Source of the DNA: Bradyrhizobium erythrophlei
GTDB taxonomy: Bacteria; Pseudomonadota; Alphaproteobacteria; Rhizobiales; Xanthobacteraceae
Assembly: GCF_900129505.1 (NCBI RefSeq)
Contig: NZ_LT670818.1
Coordinates: 3,224,001-3,288,000 of the forward strand
DNA: 64,000 nt
Direction: 5' to 3'
Shown here: positions 36,518-45,383 of the stretch, one piece after another
Numbering within the stretch: position 1 is the first letter of the stretch
Layout: each line of letters begins with the position of its first letter
The notes under the pieces: model-generated
What the model was told of the DNA's origin: nothing
What the model saw: only the letters and a program-made list of their open reading frames with translations
Database searches by the model: none
Translations under genes and position numbers: made by a program

Positions 36518-39484
36518 ATGGCTGACGATGATCTTCAAAGAAATCTGCAGTTTGGCCCCTTTGAGCTTTCGAGCAGGGAGAGGGTGCTGCGGCGTGAGGG
36601 TGTGGTGTTGCCCCTTGGTAGCAGGGCCCTGGACCTCCTGATCTACCTTGCCGAGCGTCCGGGCGAGGTGATCGCAAAGCAGGAGCTGATCGATCACGTG
36701 TGGTCGGATGTAACGGTCGAGGAGGGGAGCATCCGGGTCCACGTGGCCGCGATCCGCAAGGCACTTGCTGACGGCCAATTTGGCAACCGCTACATCGCGA
36801 ACATCAAAGGACGGGGCTATTCGTTCGTCGGCACCGTTGTCCCCCTCGGGGGCGGCACGGAAAGCAGGAACGCCAGGTTCCGGCACCAAGGCAGGCTCCC
36901 CGTGCGACCGATCATGATGATTGGCCGCGAAACGGTCGTCAGCGAGGTTAGCGAAAAGCTTCGAAATGAGCGGTTCGTAACACTGCTCGGTCCCGGCGGC
37001 ATCGGCAAGACGACCATCGCCTTGGCTGTTGGCCGCGCCGCTGCCGAGGAGTTTGGCGGGAATGTCCATTTTGTCGACCTGGAAAGCCTTACCGACCCAC
37101 GGCACGTTGCGGAGGCTGTCGCGACATCCCTGGGACTTGCACTCAAATCGAAAGATCTCGGCTTGGAGCTGGTCGACCTCGTTCGTTCGCGAAAGCTTCT
37201 TATTATCCTCGATAGCTGTGAGCACGTGATCGAGGCGGTCGCCTCGCTAGCCGAGCAACTCTACCAGCAAACCGAAGAGATCCATGTTCTGACCACGAGT
37301 CGAGAATTGCTGAAAGTAGAGGGCGAGCATTGTTGCCGGGTTCTCCCCCTTGATTTTCCACCCGACGGCTCAAAGCAAACGGCAAATGCCGTGCTTCGAT
37401 ATCCGGCAGTGCAGTTGTTTGTACGGCGCGTGGCGGCGAGGGCGGGAAGCGTCGTTCTCACCGACGAAGAGGCGCCCCTTGTCGCGGAAATGTGCCGAAA
37501 GCTCGACGGCATACCCTTGGCAATTGAGTTGGCGGCGGGCCAGGTGGCCGTACTCGGCCTCAAGAACACGGTCGCTCGCCTGGCGTCCCGGCTGGAATTG
37601 CTGAAACTAAGCCATCGGACGGCCGTTCCCAGACATCGGACGCTTAAGGCGGCATTGGATTGGAGCTACAATCTGCTGTCTGATGCAGAGAGGATTGTTC
37701 TTCGGCGCATTGCTCCTTTCGTCGGCCATTTCACCCTTGAGGGCGCGCGGTATGTCGCAGGCGAACTCGGCGCAGGCACCGGAGAAATTTTTGACGCGAT
37801 CGCCGGCCTGGTCGAGAAGTCATTGATAGCAACTCGCATCGACGAAACGCAGGCGCAGTATCGGTTGCTGGACACGACCCGGGCGTATGCACTCGAAAAA
37901 CTGGAGGAGCATGCCGAAGTCGAGTTGGTCTTCCGCCGGCATGCAGAGTACGCCGCCGGATACCTCGAAGCACAAAGGGTGGCGCAGTTGGCTCTGGCAA
38001 AGGCTGAAAGCGGCGCCGCCGATCCCAGTCAATCGGGAAATATTCGTCCAGCGCCGGAGCGGAGCTTTGGGCCGCGCGGCAATGGCCAGATCGCGACGGG
38101 ACTCTCGGCCGCTTCAATGCGTTCCAGCCAATTGGGTAACGTCCGCGCGGCGCTGGAATGGAGCTTTGGGCCGAATGGAGACAACGAGATCGCGACAAGG
38201 CTTGCGGCCGCGTCAACGCAGCGGTTTCTCGAATTGTCCCTGTTGATCGAATGCCGAGTCTGGGCGGAGCGAGCGATCGCCCGTCTCGGAGATCAGCACA
38301 AAAACTCTCGCCGGGAGATGGAAATCTACACGTCATTGTCCTTGGCCCTGATGCACTCCGAAGGGAGCAGCGAGCGGGTCCGCGAGGCATTTTCCAGGGC
38401 GCTGGACGTTGCGGTCATACAAGGAGACTTTGCCTACGAGCTGCGGCTCCTGAGCGGGCTCTTCATGTATTACCGTTGGAACACCGACATTAATGCTGCG
38501 CTCGATATCGCCTCTCGAAGCAAAGAGGCGGCCTTAAAAACCGGGGATCACGACGACATGGCGCTCGCTGAATCGATGTTGGGCGCCGTCCATTTTTTGG
38601 CCGGAAATCACCTCGTCGCAATACGGCATTTCGAATCAGGGCTGAGCCACTCGGCGTCCGGCTGGCGCTTCCGCGCGGGGCAACACTTGTTTCATAACAA
38701 CAGCCTCTTGCTCGTTGGGATGGCACGTAGTCTGATGTACAGAGGTTTGCTGGATCAGTCACTTGACTACGCAAAGCGCGCCATAGAGGAAGGAGAGAAA
38801 TCCAATCATCCAGCCACGCTGTGTCGATCTCTGAGCTTCGTTCTTCCGGTCTATTTGGCCCTGGCGGACTCTCTCCGGTCGGAACAGTACATCGTGCAGT
38901 TGACCGAGCTCGCGGCGGCCTACTCCTTGAAGCCCTACCGTGCCGTAGCGACTGGCCTGCGAGGTCAGTGGCTGCTCCTTCAAAATGATCTTCGCGAGGG
39001 GATTCCACTGCTGAAGAGAGCTTTGGAAGAGCTTCACACCCAACGTCACGACTCGCTCAATATGGAATTTCTCTGCGATCTGGGTGCGGGTCTTATTGCC
39101 ATGGGCGAGCACCAGGAGGCGCTGACGCTGACTGTGAACGCAATTGATGTGCAGCAGCGCGGCGGAAAGTTTGTCTACATGCCCGCTCTGTTCAGGATGA
39201 AAGGGCTCATCTTGGCGTCTCGATCGGCCGAGGATTATTTTGAAGCCGAAGAAAGCCTTCTGTCCGCAATCGACTGGGCGAAGCGCCAGTCCGCCACCCT
39301 GTTCGAATTGAAGGCTGCGACAGACCTTGCCGAGCTGTTGCTGAAACAGGATCGCGTGCCCGAAGCCCGCAAATACCTAAGGGCGGCTTTCGATCGAACA
39401 CCAGCCGGGATTGTATCCCCCGATCACAAGCGCGCCCTGCAAGTCCTCAGCCAGCTCCAATCCGGCACCGAGCCCGTCGGCTAA
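36518..39484 (+). CDS. Winged-helix STAND-ATPase regulator with internal duplication (988 aa)
   Basis: Third member of the winged-helix/STAND set. Winged helix at about 12-106 (FGPFEL..GRGYSF), P-loop GPGGIGKTT at 158-166, LLIILDSCEHVIEAV, LTTSRELLKVEGEH, DGIPLAIELAAGQ, then a helical repeat region to the C-terminus. The ATG at 36518 follows AGGCGAAGAGCC; a start 81 bases upstream adds a Lys/Arg-rich tail. Just after the NTPase arm it holds a 33-residue tandem duplication (nt 38027-38224) not present in the 949-aa paralogue. It is divergent from the LuxR regulator and lies 128 bases before a broken TPP-enzyme gene, which might be a former target. Confidence 0.85.
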   Translation: MADDDLQRNLQFGPFELSSRERVLRREGVVLPLGSRALDLLIYLAERPGEVIAKQELIDHVWSDVTVEEGSIRVHVAAIRKALADGQFGNRYIANIKGRGYSFVGTVVPLGGGTESRNARFRHQGRLPVRPIMMIGRETVVSEVSEKLRNERFVTLLGPGGIGKTTIALAVGRAAAEEFGGNVHFVDLESLTDPRHVAEAVATSLGLALKSKDLGLELVDLVRSRKLLIILDSCEHVIEAVASLAEQLYQQTEEIHVLTTSRELLKVEGEHCCRVLPLDFPPDGSKQTANAVLRYPAVQLFVRRVAARAGSVVLTDEEAPLVAEMCRKLDGIPLAIELAAGQVAVLGLKNTVARLASRLELLKLSHRTAVPRHRTLKAALDWSYNLLSDAERIVLRRIAPFVGHFTLEGARYVAGELGAGTGEIFDAIAGLVEKSLIATRIDETQAQYRLLDTTRAYALEKLEEHAEVELVFRRHAEYAAGYLEAQRVAQLALAKAESGAADPSQSGNIRPAPERSFGPRGNGQIATGLSAASMRSSQLGNVRAALEWSFGPNGDNEIATRLAAASTQRFLELSLLIECRVWAERAIARLGDQHKNSRREMEIYTSLSLALMHSEGSSERVREAFSRALDVAVIQGDFAYELRLLSGLFMYYRWNTDINAALDIASRSKEAALKTGDHDDMALAESMLGAVHFLAGNHLVAIRHFESGLSHSASGWRFRAGQHLFHNNSLLLVGMARSLMYRGLLDQSLDYAKRAIEEGEKSNHPATLCRSLSFVLPVYLALADSLRSEQYIVQLTELAAAYSLKPYRAVATGLRGQWLLLQNDLREGIPLLKRALEELHTQRHDSLNMEFLCDLGAGLIAMGEHQEALTLTVNAIDVQQRGGKFVYMPALFRMKGLILASRSAEDYFEAEESLLSAIDWAKRQSATLFELKAATDLAELLLKQDRVPEARKYLRAAFDRTPAGIVSPDHKRALQVLSQLQSGTEPVG
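38027..38224 (+). repeat. In-frame tandem duplication of 99 bases
   Basis: Copy 1 (38027-38125) and copy 2 (38126-38224) encode 33 residues each. By eye 19 of 33 residues are identical; both contain SFGP and IAT, and both end in an AAS-containing helix. The 949-aa paralogue has one equivalent segment (NLRAALNWAF). Copy 2 keeps the family residues (AALEW) while copy 1 reads PAPER, so copy 1 is the diverged one. Confidence 0.8.
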
Positions 39485-39612
39485 AGCAGCACCTTCGGCG
39501 ATTGTGCGCCGTCTGCGCAGTCGGGTTCAAGTCTTCGCATTCCGATACAAGCCCACGCCTGCAAGTTGGGCGCATGTTGTGGCAGGAATGATCACAGCAG
39601 GGCTTGAATGCT

Positions 39613-41324
39613 ATGGGCAAGCTGGTCGCGGACATCATTGTCGAAACCCTGCAGAGTGCAGGCGTCAAGCATTGTTACGGCGTGGTGGGCGATACGCTCA
39701 ACTTGATCGCCCGCTCGCTCGAAAAAAGCCAAATCGAGTGGGTGTCGATGAGGCACGAGGAAGCCGGAGCGTTTGCCGCGCAGACGGAGGCGCAGGTCGC
39801 GGACCGCCTAACGGCAGTTGCCGGCAGCTGCGGCCCGGGAAGTCTGCATTTCATCAACGGGATATACGAGGCCAATCGCAATCGGGCGCCCGTCATCCTG
39901 ATCGCAAGTCAGATCATTCGCGACGAATTGGGCTTCGATTTCATCCAGGAGGTCGACTTAAAGCAGGTCTACAGGGACTGCAGCGTCTTCTGCGACATGA
40001 TCCATACGCCGGAACAGGCGCGACGGAAGACCGTGATCGCCTGCCAGACGGCCTTGGCGAAACGGGGCGTTGCCGTTCTGATCGTGCCGGCGGATATCTC
40101 CGCCTCGGTCGCGGATGATAAAATCCCTTACGCGGTGCACGTCACAAGGCCCGTCACGCGACCGAACGATGCGGATCTCGCCGAGATCGCAGAGATTCTC
40201 AACAACAGCGAAAATGTAGTGCTGTACGGCGGATCGGGTTGCCAGGGCGCGCATCAGGAGATTCTCGCGGTCGCCGACAGGCTGAAGGCGCCGATCGCGC
40301 ATACGTCGCGGGCAAAGGACTTCCTCGAATACGACAATCCCTACAACATCGGAATGACCGGGATGCTCGGCAACGAGGCCGGCTATAACGCCATGCTCGA
40401 TTGCGACGCGTTGTTGATGCTGGGCGCAGACTTTGCCTGGCGTCAATTTTATCCCGACAAGGCAAAGATCGTGCAGGTCGATATTGACCCGACCCATCTG
40501 GGGCGGCGTCATCCGGTCACGAAGGGCGTTATCGGCGATGTGAAGGCGACGATGGCGGCGTTGCTGCCGAAGCTGGTTGAGCGCACCGACGCCTCGTTCC
40601 GAAGCGCGTACCTGAAGCGCTACGCGAAATATCGCGAGACGGAACGGGCTAAAGCTGCTGGCGGCCACGATGGCAGTATTCCTGGAGACTACCTGACAAA
40701 GGTGATCAACCGCCACGCGGCAAAAGACGCGTGGTTCACGGCTGACGACGGTACCCCGGCCGCCTGGGCCTATCGCCATATCGATGCGAACGGTCAGCGC
40801 CGCATTTTGCCAGTCTGCTTCATGGCACAATGGCCAACGGCATGCCGGGGGCTATCGGACTGCAGAAGGCAGAGCCCACTCGGCAGGTGGTCTGCATGGC
40901 AGGCGATGGCGGGATTTCGATGCTGTTCGGAGACCTGATGACGGTCGTCGCACAGGGGTTACCAATCAAGATCGCCGTCTATGACAACGGCAAGCTCGGC
41001 TTTGTGGAAATTGAGCAAAAGGCCGAGGGCATGCTCGACACCTTCACGAAGCTGAAGAATCCGAATTTTGCAGGGGTTGCCCGCGCGTTAGGTCTCTGGG
41101 GCGAGACGGTTTCAAGCGCGGACCAGCTGGAGACCGCGGTGAAGGACTGGTTGGCGCAACCAGGGCCAGCGCTTCTGCACGTGCACGTCAACCCGATGCA
41201 ACTCGTCATGCCGCCATTCACGCAGGTAGAGCCGGCGATCGGGATGGCGCTTTATTCGACCCGCGCCATCCTGCACGGCCGGGGAGGCGATGTTTGGGAA
41301 ATGGTGAAGGAGAATTTCCTCTAG
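39613..41324 (+). pseudogene. Frameshifted TPP-dependent pyruvate oxidase-like enzyme
   Basis: Two overlapping frames together make a full TPP enzyme of about 570 aa. The first (39613 to about 40821) has the catalytic-glutamate block SMRHEEAGAFAA, GSCGPGSLHFINGIYEA and the central domain. The second (from about 40821 to 41324) continues with HGTMANGMPGAIGLQKA and the TPP-Mg motif GDGGISMLFGDL, ending GRGGDVWEMVKENFL. The switch needs one extra base at about 40821, where TTCATGGC should read TTCCATGGC. Closest in my memory is PoxB (pyruvate:quinone oxidoreductase) or an acetolactate-synthase-like relative. The damage is a single base, so a sequencing error is possible; otherwise it is a recent pseudogene. 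Confidence 0.85.
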
Positions 41325-41370
41325 TTTGCGCCAGGTTTCGGGTGTCGAAAAATTAGGTGTCGTTTTTGGC

Positions 41371-41391
41371 CGGCGTGGGTTCGATTCCCCC
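41371..41391 (+). other. tRNA-like T-arm, possible attachment-site remnant
   Basis: GTGGG-TTCGATT-CCCCC looks like the T stem and loop of a tRNA. No anticodon arm, acceptor partner or CCA is present, so it is not a tRNA gene. It lies some 750 bases from an integrase remnant, and tyrosine integrases often use the 3' ends of tRNA genes, so it may be an old att scar. The nearby GATACCAAC repeats (around 41400, 41430 and 41757) are unexplained. Confidence 0.3.
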
Positions 41392-41952
41392 AAAAATCGC
41401 GATACCAACACTCCCGCCATCTACCAACAAAGATACCAACAAATTTGCCGGCTAACCCAGTGTTGGCGTTGAGCGAGCAACGCACAACAAACCCGCTTGC
41501 AGACTGCACTCGTGTCAAGAAAGCGAATGTGAGTGCACAATGACGAGCACGTTTTGTACTCGCAAACAGTATTCGCGTTTTCGATTTGTTGGAGATGGAC
41601 ATTCATGCGTTTCAACGGGGGGCGAAATTAGGAATCGAAATAGTCAATTAAGTTATTGATATTGCGTGATTTTCTAGACTGGTGCCCCTGGCCGGTAACT
41701 GCCTAATGCCATAACTATTTGAATTTGAAGTAGTTTTCATCGTTGATGGCGGCCGATACCAACGGAAATACCAGCAAGATGACGCGCGGTAATAGCTGGC
41801 AAAAATAAAACAGCAGGCTCCACGGCAGCAGGCACGCCCCATGCCGTTCTGATCTCCACAATCGTCTCGACCGGAATCGAACCCGGCTCTGGTTCGAACT
41901 CCCGTCGGAATCGACCGAACATTATATCGCGAGGTCAAGCGAGGATCTTGTT

Positions 41953-42117
41953 ATGCGTACCCCATCCATCGTACCCCACGATGCCGGGCGAGACACTTAC
42001 CTCGCGCTGGACGACTTCGGGGTCGATTCGGTTGGGCTTGGCGCGAGACCGACGCCGAAAGCGCTGATCGCGCGACGCCGATCCGCGATCTGCTGGACGT
42101 CCAATGACGATGGCGTG
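41953..42117 (+). pseudogene. Remnant of a small element-associated protein
   Basis: The frame opens with RTPSIVPHDAGRDTYLALDDFG; a shifted frame continues GRFGWAWRETDAESADRAT and DLLDVQ. I recall intact proteins of this pattern (TYLVLDDFG..GRAWRETD..T.IRDLL) next to phage-type integrases in Bradyrhizobium. The reading frame is broken after DDFG and the product has lost its C-terminal half, running straight into the integrase remnant. Confidence 0.45.
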
Positions 42118-42120
42118 CCA

Positions 42121-42475
42121 ATGTCCGACAACACGCTGAACAAGGCGCTGCGGACATGGGCTACGATACTGGCCCCGGCGGCGACCACTGCGCGCACGGC
42201 TTCCGCTCGACCGCGTCGACCCTTCTCAACAAAGAGGGCGCTTCGACGGCGATGTAGTGGAAGCCCAACTCGCCCACGGCGCGGAGAAAAAAGGCGCCAG
42301 CGGCGCGACGAGGTGGTGCGGTGTCAGCTTGGCAAGGGCGACAAGAACAAGATCCGCGGCATTTATAACCGTCCGGCGCCTATTGGGCCGAACGCGTGCG
42401 TTTTAATGCAGCATTGGTCAGAGCCTCGACAGCCTACGCGACGGTGCGGCCGCCGTCTCGCTGCGCGGATCGGCG
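42121..42475 (+). pseudogene. Tyrosine integrase C-terminal remnant
   Basis: Read across three frames, this stretch spells the C-terminal catalytic domain of a P4-type tyrosine recombinase: MSDNTLNKALR, then (+1 shift) MGYDTGPGGDHCAHGFRSTA and STLLNKEGA, then another shift to DGDVVEAQLAHGAEKKGA, then KIRGIYNR and LMQHWSE. HGFR holds the box II His/Arg and LAHG the next conserved histidine. At least two frameshifts and the loss of the N-terminal two thirds make it non-functional. Confidence 0.75.
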
Positions 42476-42477
42476 GC

Positions 42478-42687
42478 CTAGCTTGCTCTCGTTTCGACCC
42501 TCGGCAGCGAAGCGTGATATTCATCCACGCTGTCGAGGTCGATCATGGTCTTGCCTCCCATCTTGTAGGCCCTGATCCTCTCGCGGGCGATCAGCTTATA
42601 AGCCTTGGTCTTTCCGAATTTGCCATAGCGGCAACCGTGCTTGAACTCGACGAGCCGGCGCCGCTTGTTGTTATCATTGTCAACCAT
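42478..42687 (-). CDS. Small excisionase-like helix-turn-helix protein
   Basis: 69 aa (80 if the GTG at 42720 is used). The segment RYGKFGKTKAYKLIARERI followed by RAYKMGGKTMIDLDSVDEYH is the pattern of small MerR-like/excisionase HTH proteins (helix, then a wing with basic residues, then DSVDEY). The ATG at 42687 follows GCAGGAACC. It lies tail to tail with the integrase remnant, as expected for the recombination directionality factor of an integrated element. It seems intact although the integrase is not. Confidence 0.65.
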   Translation of the reverse strand: MVDNDNNKRRRLVEFKHGCRYGKFGKTKAYKLIARERIRAYKMGGKTMIDLDSVDEYHASLPRVETRAS

Positions 42688-42720
42688 GGTTCCTGCATGT
42701 GCTTCGATGATCTCCGCCAC

Positions 42721-43746
42721 AATCGGATCAAGCCCCGCTGAGCGAGATGGGCATTTCCATGGCGCGACCTTGGTGTCGACGCGGGCTTACCAGGAAGGTG
42801 CTGCTTTTTTGGTAGTTGACGAGGTTCCTGCTGACTTGTTTCGACGCCATCTGCGCGTAGCCCAATTGCCGGGATGCGTTGATCTATATCGCCTACGGTG
42901 CCAAACAAAGCTCTCTCTGATGCCGCGGCTAATCCTGCGCGCTGTAGCGTGCAAATCGGACAGACCGGAAGCGCTGTTGGTAAGCTCGTAGCACGCCGTC
43001 CCCGCGCTCACTTGGCCCCGTTCGGCAACTTCCGGTGTACAAGCGCCATTCAAACTCATAACCTGAAGGTCATAGGTATATCCCCGCAACCACTTTTGTT
43101 ATAACTCGCTCACCGTCCCAGTCTAACCGCCGAGACGGATTGAGCGTTTCTGAAGAACGTAGGGGCCGGGCGATAGGGCAGATCCAGCTACCGGAGGTGT
43201 GACCAAGTCTGCTCTCGACAGAACATCCCTAGAAGTTACCCTCTCGCGTTCTTTCCGTCGAGACTGCGATTGAGATCGAAGAGAAGAATCGCCCCTCAAT
43301 ATTTTAGCGACGAATCTGGAGCAAGACTTCGAATCTCTTCGGGCGCGCCAAATTCCCACCACTCAGAATAAGACTACGAACCCCGTGTCCACAGGAATGC
43401 GATCGTTGTTGGCGAGCTTCCGGTACCGAGTGCAAACAGACGTTTCACGCATTCTGATGGACCTCCGCTCGGCACCGCTCGATGTCGACATCGGCGACTC
43501 GAAAGCAGCAATCGATTCTGAGATTGAACCGAAGTCGTGCAGGACTCCGGAGCAGCGACAGCGCGCTCACATCGGCCCGCTTCCTGGCCAAGGCAAACCC
43601 GCGCTCGACAAAACGCAGGGTCCGTTCGGTCCGGTACTGCAGAAATCAGGTGGTCTTTGCATGTCGCTATAGGCAGCATCTGCCCCGATATGAATTCGGC
43701 GCGTCAGAACACGAGCGACTGACACAGATGATGGCTGGGCAAACCC
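42721..43746. other. Gene-poor region after the element remnants
   Basis: About 1 kb with many stops in all frames and a lower GC content than its surroundings. The longest frames (for example 43385-43672 plus and 43374-43679 minus) have no recognisable motif. I see no complete gene, tRNA or terminal inverted repeat here. Confidence 0.5.
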
Positions 43747-43782
43747 GAGCGTTCCTTCGTTCAATGAAACGAAAGAACGCTC
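43747..43782 (-). terminator. Terminator-like hairpin after the FAD-linked oxidase gene
   Basis: GAGCGTTC-C-TTCGTT pairs with AACGAA-A-GAACGCTC around a six-base loop: an 8-bp and a 6-bp stem with one mismatch. It lies 48 bases past the stop of the minus-strand FAD oxidase gene. On that strand it is followed by GGGTTTGCC, so the T-run is short. Confidence 0.6.
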
Positions 43783-43829
43783 CGATAAGATCCTTGGGCG
43801 CGCTTGAACCGTGCGGCAGACGTGATCGT

Positions 43830-45215
43830 CTACGAGTGCAGCGGTCTGATGTTCTGGTTCATGCAGAAGAAGTTTGTCGGGTCGTACTTGGCTTTCAAGG
43901 CGACGAGGCGGTCGTAGTTGTCCCCATAGGTGGCCTTGAGCCTGTTGTCGTCCCCATCGTCCATCATGAAGTTCACATAGCCTCCGTCAGCCGAGTAAGG
44001 ATGCACGGCCTCCCAATAGCCCTTGGTCCAGCGCGTGATCTCGCCCGCCTTTTGCGGATTGGGGTCGATGCCGGCGATGACCATCGACCAAGTGGCATCG
44101 CGCGTGTTCCAGGCGGTGTCGCTCTTGCCGATGCGACGGACAGCGCCGTCGATCGGATAAAGATGCATGAGCGAAAGCGCGCTCGGCAGTTTCTGTGCTT
44201 GGGCGATATGGGCGTAAATTGCCTCGTCGGTCAATTCTTTCACGAAATCACCGCGCCAGTACCATTGCAAGCCTTTCGGGAAGAACGGATCGAACATCGA
44301 CTGGAGGGCCGGGTAGGGCATTTCGCCCATCCAGTTGAAGAGCGGCGGGGGCAGCTCACCGAGCAACTTGGCCATGACCGCCTGGCCATCTTCTGCCGGG
44401 CCATTGTAGCAAGCGATGATGGCGCAGGCGCGCTTGCCCTGATGCTCCGCCGGGAACGGGTCCATCGGTGGAACGGTCTTCAGGCCGACAAAGGCCCCAA
44501 GCTCCGCGGGAGCACCGGGCAGGAAATCCCTATACCTCTGCATAATGGTCCGGGCATTTTCGAGATCCCAGAAGACTGGACCGGCATAGACCATATTCAC
44601 CGGATGAGCCTGGAACAGGAAGCTCGTGACGATGCCGAAATTGCCGCCGCCACCGCGCAGGCCCCAGTAGAGGTCAGTGTTCTCTGACTTGTTGGCGGTG
44701 ACAATGCGACTATCGGCAAGCACGACATCCGCCTCAAGCAGATTGTCGGCGGTGAGGCCAAGCTGGCGGGTGAGGTATCCCGTGCCGCCACCAAGCGTGA
44801 GGCCGGCGATACCCGTCGTGGACACGATGCCGGCCGGCACGGCAAGCCCGTATATATGGGTAGCGTGGTCGACATCGCCCTGCGTGCAGCCGGGGCCGAC
44901 GCGGACGGTGCAGGCGGTGGGATTGACCCGCACGCCTTTCATCATCGACAGGTCGATCATCAGCCCGTCGTCGACACTACCAAGGCCCGGCCCGTTGTGC
45001 CCGCCTCCTCGGATCGCGACCTTCAGATCGTTCTGCCTTGCAAAATTGACCGCAGTGACAACATCAGCGACGTCGGTACACCGCGCAATCATCACGGGAC
45101 TCTTATCGATCATCCCGTTGTAGAGGCTCCGTACAGAGTCATAATCGGCATCCATCCGCCTGACGACCGGACCGCGCATGTTGCCAATAAAAGTTTCAGT
45201 GGCCATGGCTTGCAT
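43830..45215 (-). CDS. FAD-linked (BBE-type) oxidoreductase
   Basis: 461-aa oxidase of the FAD_binding_4/berberine-bridge family. The flavin-linking histidine is in the RGGGHNGPG motif (about 83-91). The second FAD block is GIAGLTLGGGTGYLTRQLGL, and the C-terminal BBE motif ends NFFCMNQNIRP. The cysteine used for bicovalent flavin attachment in plant-type enzymes is absent (GIVSTTG instead of a G.C..VG form), so FAD is probably attached through histidine only. No signal peptide. The ATG at 45215 is preceded by AGGAGGACGTC, a very good site. Substrate unknown, perhaps a sugar or alcohol. Intact, though both neighbours are pseudogenes. Confidence 0.87.
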   Translation of the reverse strand: MQAMATETFIGNMRGPVVRRMDADYDSVRSLYNGMIDKSPVMIARCTDVADVVTAVNFARQNDLKVAIRGGGHNGPGLGSVDDGLMIDLSMMKGVRVNPTACTVRVGPGCTQGDVDHATHIYGLAVPAGIVSTTGIAGLTLGGGTGYLTRQLGLTADNLLEADVVLADSRIVTANKSENTDLYWGLRGGGGNFGIVTSFLFQAHPVNMVYAGPVFWDLENARTIMQRYRDFLPGAPAELGAFVGLKTVPPMDPFPAEHQGKRACAIIACYNGPAEDGQAVMAKLLGELPPPLFNWMGEMPYPALQSMFDPFFPKGLQWYWRGDFVKELTDEAIYAHIAQAQKLPSALSLMHLYPIDGAVRRIGKSDTAWNTRDATWSMVIAGIDPNPQKAGEITRWTKGYWEAVHPYSADGGYVNFMMDDGDDNRLKATYGDNYDRLVALKAKYDPTNFFCMNQNIRPLHS

Positions 45216-45383
45216 GACGTCCTCCTGTTCTACACAATGATCGGCTAGTGAGCCTGAGGTTACTCCCATCTTCGGGCAGGGGCAAAATCGGGCCTTCGCA
45301 ACATTCCTCGGCGGACTTCACCATGAGTACTTCCGAGTTTGATCTCCGGCAGGCACAACCGTGGCGTGACCTTCCAACTGCTG

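Noticed and set aside
41867..41915. A second T-arm-like sequence (CCGGGTTCGATTCCGG on the minus strand)
   Set aside because: The stem cannot be fitted to tRNA positions 49-65, and no other tRNA arms are found around it.
43374..43679. Overlapping frames of about 100 codons in the gene-poor region
   Set aside because: No recognisable family, poor codon use and no ribosome-binding sites.
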